This document shows, piece after piece, positions 62,601 through 64,000 of a stretch of 64,000 nt of DNA (the stretch's first letter is position 1; each line of letters starts with the position of its first letter). Under the pieces are notes generated by a model. It did not search any database, was not told where the DNA came from, and worked only from the letters and a program-made list of their open reading frames with translations. Source of the stretch: Phoronis australis (taxonomy: Eukaryota; Phoronida; Phoronidae); NCBI GenBank assembly GCA_002633005.1, contig NMRA01000411.1, positions 167,083-231,082 of the forward strand, in the 5' to 3' direction. A program made the translations under genes and the position numbers.

Positions 62601-62975
62601 AATGTGGGACACCTGCAAGTGACTATTACCTTATTTCTGTCGAGTCTCAAGGTTATCATTATGAACAATCCAAGTTCTGCATAGCACTGTGTTACCGCTT
62701 ATTTCTTGTATTGCATGCTTCTGGACCTCTCGCGGGTCTCGGGCTGTCATTTTTGGCAAACCAAGATGTACAGAATAGTAATATTTTACAACATGGGCTG
62801 TGTTACATCACTCTCACTATTTCTGGATTCTCTTGGCTCCGTTTACTGCCAGCCAGTTCTCCATGATAGCGCTGTGTTACATCTTATTTCTTATGTTGCA
62901 GGCGGCTCATTACTTGTGGGGTCTATGGGCGCTCATTCAAGCCAAGTACTCTACAATTGACTTTGATTTCCTAAA
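50682..62975 (+). CDS. ETNK1: Ethanolamine kinase (ETNK1/2 type), seven exons seen, 3' end beyond window
   Basis: The enzyme phosphorylates ethanolamine with ATP, the first step of the CDP-ethanolamine (Kennedy) pathway to phosphatidylethanolamine, in the cytosol. Exons: 50682-50801, 52127-52383, 54652-54816, 58688-58830, 59212-59295, 60545-60696 (duplicate copy 61883-62034) and 62902-62975. They encode 331 residues. FTDGITNLLYG is the N-lobe nucleotide loop. LCHNDLLLGNLVY at about 212-224 is Brenner's motif, with catalytic D216 and N221. VYFIDYEYADTNYAAFDIADHF at about 231-252 is the choline/ethanolamine kinase motif with metal-binding D235. WGLWALIQAKYSTIDFDF near the end is typical of ethanolamine rather than choline kinases. 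The last 20-30 residues lie off the right end. The ATG follows a strong acceptor (TTTCTTGATTTCAG, ending 50646), so there is probably a non-coding 5' exon. ETNK1 versus ETNK2 cannot be settled in an invertebrate. Confidence 0.94.
51340..51700. repeat. Dispersed repeat, copy B (ETNK intron 1)
   Basis: This is the partner of 42120-42510 in the same orientation. CACACTAAAGTGGAACATAT aligns with GCCAAAGTGGAACGTTTT there, with matched flanks on both sides. Confidence 0.5.
55916..57856 (+). mobile_element. TIR-bounded 1.9-kb block containing LINE-derived reverse transcriptase
   Basis: The left end GGTCTGTTTCATGAAAAGTG is matched in inverse at the right end (CAAGTCACTTGTAATGAGGCAGACC, read inverted as GGTCTGCCTCATTAC), and inner parts also pair (GGTCTTAC and GTAAGACC). 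A further inverse copy of the tip, ATGAAACAGACC, lies at 58019-58030 and could be the true outer end. The same termini delimit a short element at 9696-9949. Such ends are those of a DNA transposon or MITE, yet the interior is non-LTR retrotransposon sequence. Confidence 0.6.
55990..57589 (+). pseudogene. Degenerate non-LTR retrotransposon (LINE) reverse transcriptase fragment
   Basis: Broken frames carry reverse transcriptase motifs in order: SAFVDYKPAHDSIYRSAI near 56090 (intact elements have VDYxKAFD), GLKRGSQISPFLCILFINDL near 56275, HLLFADDLVLF near 56395 (catalytic FADD), SKTKIIVFRKG near 56505 and AYKYLGLMF near 56600. A C-terminal region follows, with LCPLCVRTYVESEYHFVIECPFY near 57355, the Cys/His knuckle of several LINE clades. 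The endonuclease region and the first RT motifs are missing, and frameshifts or stops occur near 56180, 56490 and 56740. The clade is uncertain (L2/CR1-like or a related group). Confidence 0.85.
58394..58591 (+). pseudogene. Decayed THAP-domain copy in an ethanolamine-kinase intron
   Basis: The frame starting at 58394 reads CVCGGCVN, then DLTFLRDVGQTW, matching the first half of a THAP domain (C-x4-C, F.RD, Trp). After that it degenerates: the C-x2-H pair and the AVPTIF box are absent, leaving isolated Cys residues and an Arg end just before a GTAAA sequence. It lies in the intron before the ETNK exon at 58688 on the same strand and would be removed by splicing. The first half and the 5' flank are clearly related to the copy at 21.8-22.1 kb. 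Confidence 0.5.
59782..62477 (+). repeat. Tandem duplication of 1.34 kb containing ETNK exon 6, with N at the junction
   Basis: Copy 1 is 59782-61139 and copy 2 is 61141-62477, separated only by the ambiguous base at 61140. The exon (60545-60696 and 61883-62034) translates identically in both. The introns differ by scattered substitutions, an extra 28-nt segment near 61313 in copy 2 and an extra stretch near 60438-60487 in copy 1. The exon is 152 nt, so including both copies would shift the frame; only one can be used per transcript. Confidence 0.93.
62549..62623. repeat. Foldback hairpin family copy in the last ETNK intron
   Basis: TTTTGAGAACCAGTTTGATG, then a loop very like that of the 36782 copy (GTCCGTTATTCAGTGGAG), then AAACTGGTTCTCAAAATGTG and GCAAGTGACTATTACC. 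The outer left arm is lost. Confidence 0.65.
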
Positions 62976-62979
62976 GTAA

Positions 62980-64000
62980 GTATCAGGGTCTTTTTCTTAT
63001 CATGAACATTCAATGTAACTCCCCTGGTTCTTAAATTGGCGAGGCTGAAAATTGAGGTGTATAAGTAAATCAGACATGGTCAACTGGGGACATTTTAAAA
63101 AATCAGTGGCCGCCTACCCAACCTTGGGCACTGGATGGAGCCAGACAGCACCATCGAATATTGCTTCAATTTTTCAAGGCAATTGCATACGTGCCTTACT
63201 TACAGAAATTAGGTCATATCCAAAAGGTCACGTCAACCTGTCATGTTTGTTATTTGGGAACAAGGCAAACAAGATCGGGTATAATATAATAATAATAATA
63301 ATAGTAGTAACAGCAGCAACAGCAGCAGTAGTAATAATAAATGTATTATAATCACACATGTACAGAGAAATAAAAGAAAAACATAAAAACACTAGACAAA
63401 AAATAAAAGTACAAGTGCAAGACACGGATAACATAAAAAGTCAAAGACTTATTTCCGTTATGGCCAGTAAAAAAGATGAGAAACAAAATGAAAACTGATG
63501 AAAGACAAAAGACAATCAGCAGTAAATTGGTAAATCAGTTTCTGAATAGGTAAATAAATATATACATGAAATATACATAAAAATAAGTAATTAAATAAGT
63601 ATGTACATAAATAAATAAATGATAAATATACAAAACGTACCTAAAGTGGCGTTGAAGGAATATCCCACGAGACATTATTACCGGTTTCGGTCGATACACG
63701 GAATAATGTGGAGTGGGATATTACTTCAACTACGCCAATCGAGGTACGCTTTGTATTTATTCCATGCGCATCAAATTCCTAAGTTTCTTTCATTTTTTCG
63801 TCATATTTTCAAATACTTCACTCTGACTGTTCACATGGCGGATCACATCCTATATGTATGTACTTGCGCGTTAGGCTGCAAATTTTCTCTTGTAAAAGAA
63901 ACAGTTTTAAATGTGACGATTAATTACTTGAACAGAGATTACAAAGATGAAAACAACGGTAACTGTGCATTGAACTTGTAACATCTCCTGAAAATAGTTA
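62980..64000. other. ETNK downstream intron, to the window end
   Basis: After the donor at 62976 I see no exon resembling the kinase C-terminus. The stretch holds the trinucleotide microsatellite and A/T-rich (AAATA)n-like sequence near 63540-63620. An open frame at 63619-63981 has no recognisable features. Confidence 0.5.
63286..63345. repeat. Trinucleotide microsatellite (AAT/AGT/CAG)n
   Basis: ATAATAATAATAATAGTAGTAACAGCAGC-type runs lie downstream of the last visible ETNK exon. Confidence 0.85.

Overview
This is animal nuclear DNA. The window is AT-rich and intron-rich, with short coding exons split by introns of 0.3-4 kb carrying GT-AG ends, four well-recognised metazoan genes, a nuclear tRNA gene, THAP-domain genes and many decayed transposons. 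Gene content and repeat types (THAP copies, tRNA-derived SINE, GC-tipped foldback elements, a non-LTR retrotransposon) suit a marine invertebrate, perhaps a non-vertebrate deuterostome. That placement is inference and I cannot name the species.

Left part, minus strand (1-26.6 kb). The 5' two thirds of SETDB1 (H3K9 methyltransferase) are read in 17 phase-consistent exons between 14515 and 1321. They cover the Tudor repeats, MBD and most of the pre-SET domain; the SET domain lies beyond base 1. Upstream on the same strand are a THAP-domain gene (19602-18487), a four-exon gene for an unfamiliar Cys/His-rich protein (25040-20482) and a second THAP exon (26530-26123). The last THAP exon before SETDB1 ends in phase 0, and the first SETDB1 exon begins in phase 0 behind a real-looking acceptor, so a THAP-SETDB1 fusion transcript is possible. 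A decayed THAP copy sits in the last intron of the Cys/His-rich gene, and another lies in an ethanolamine-kinase intron 36 kb away.

Middle (26.6-48.6 kb). About 5.8 kb of gene-poor sequence precedes a complete nine-exon cathepsin D gene (+, 32400-44433, 392 aa). It lies tail-to-tail with a complete four-exon SDHAF2 gene (-, 48634-44857, 153 aa; FAD-insertion factor for succinate dehydrogenase). An elongator tRNA-Met(CAT) lies inside an SDHAF2 intron on the opposite strand.

Right part (49-64 kb). An ethanolamine kinase gene (ETNK type, +) starts at 50682 and runs off the right end; seven exons are visible. Its introns hold a TIR-bounded block with a degenerate LINE reverse transcriptase, the second decayed THAP copy, and a 1.34-kb tandem duplication carrying one coding exon. 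A single N lies exactly at the duplication junction, which points to two unmerged haplotypes in the assembly.

The main genes serve unrelated housekeeping roles: chromatin silencing, lysosomal proteolysis, respiratory complex II assembly and phosphatidylethanolamine synthesis. The most unusual features are the possible THAP-SETDB1 fusion, a 26-bp minisatellite that copies a SETDB1 5' splice site, a foldback hairpin family in introns, and the TIR/LINE composite.
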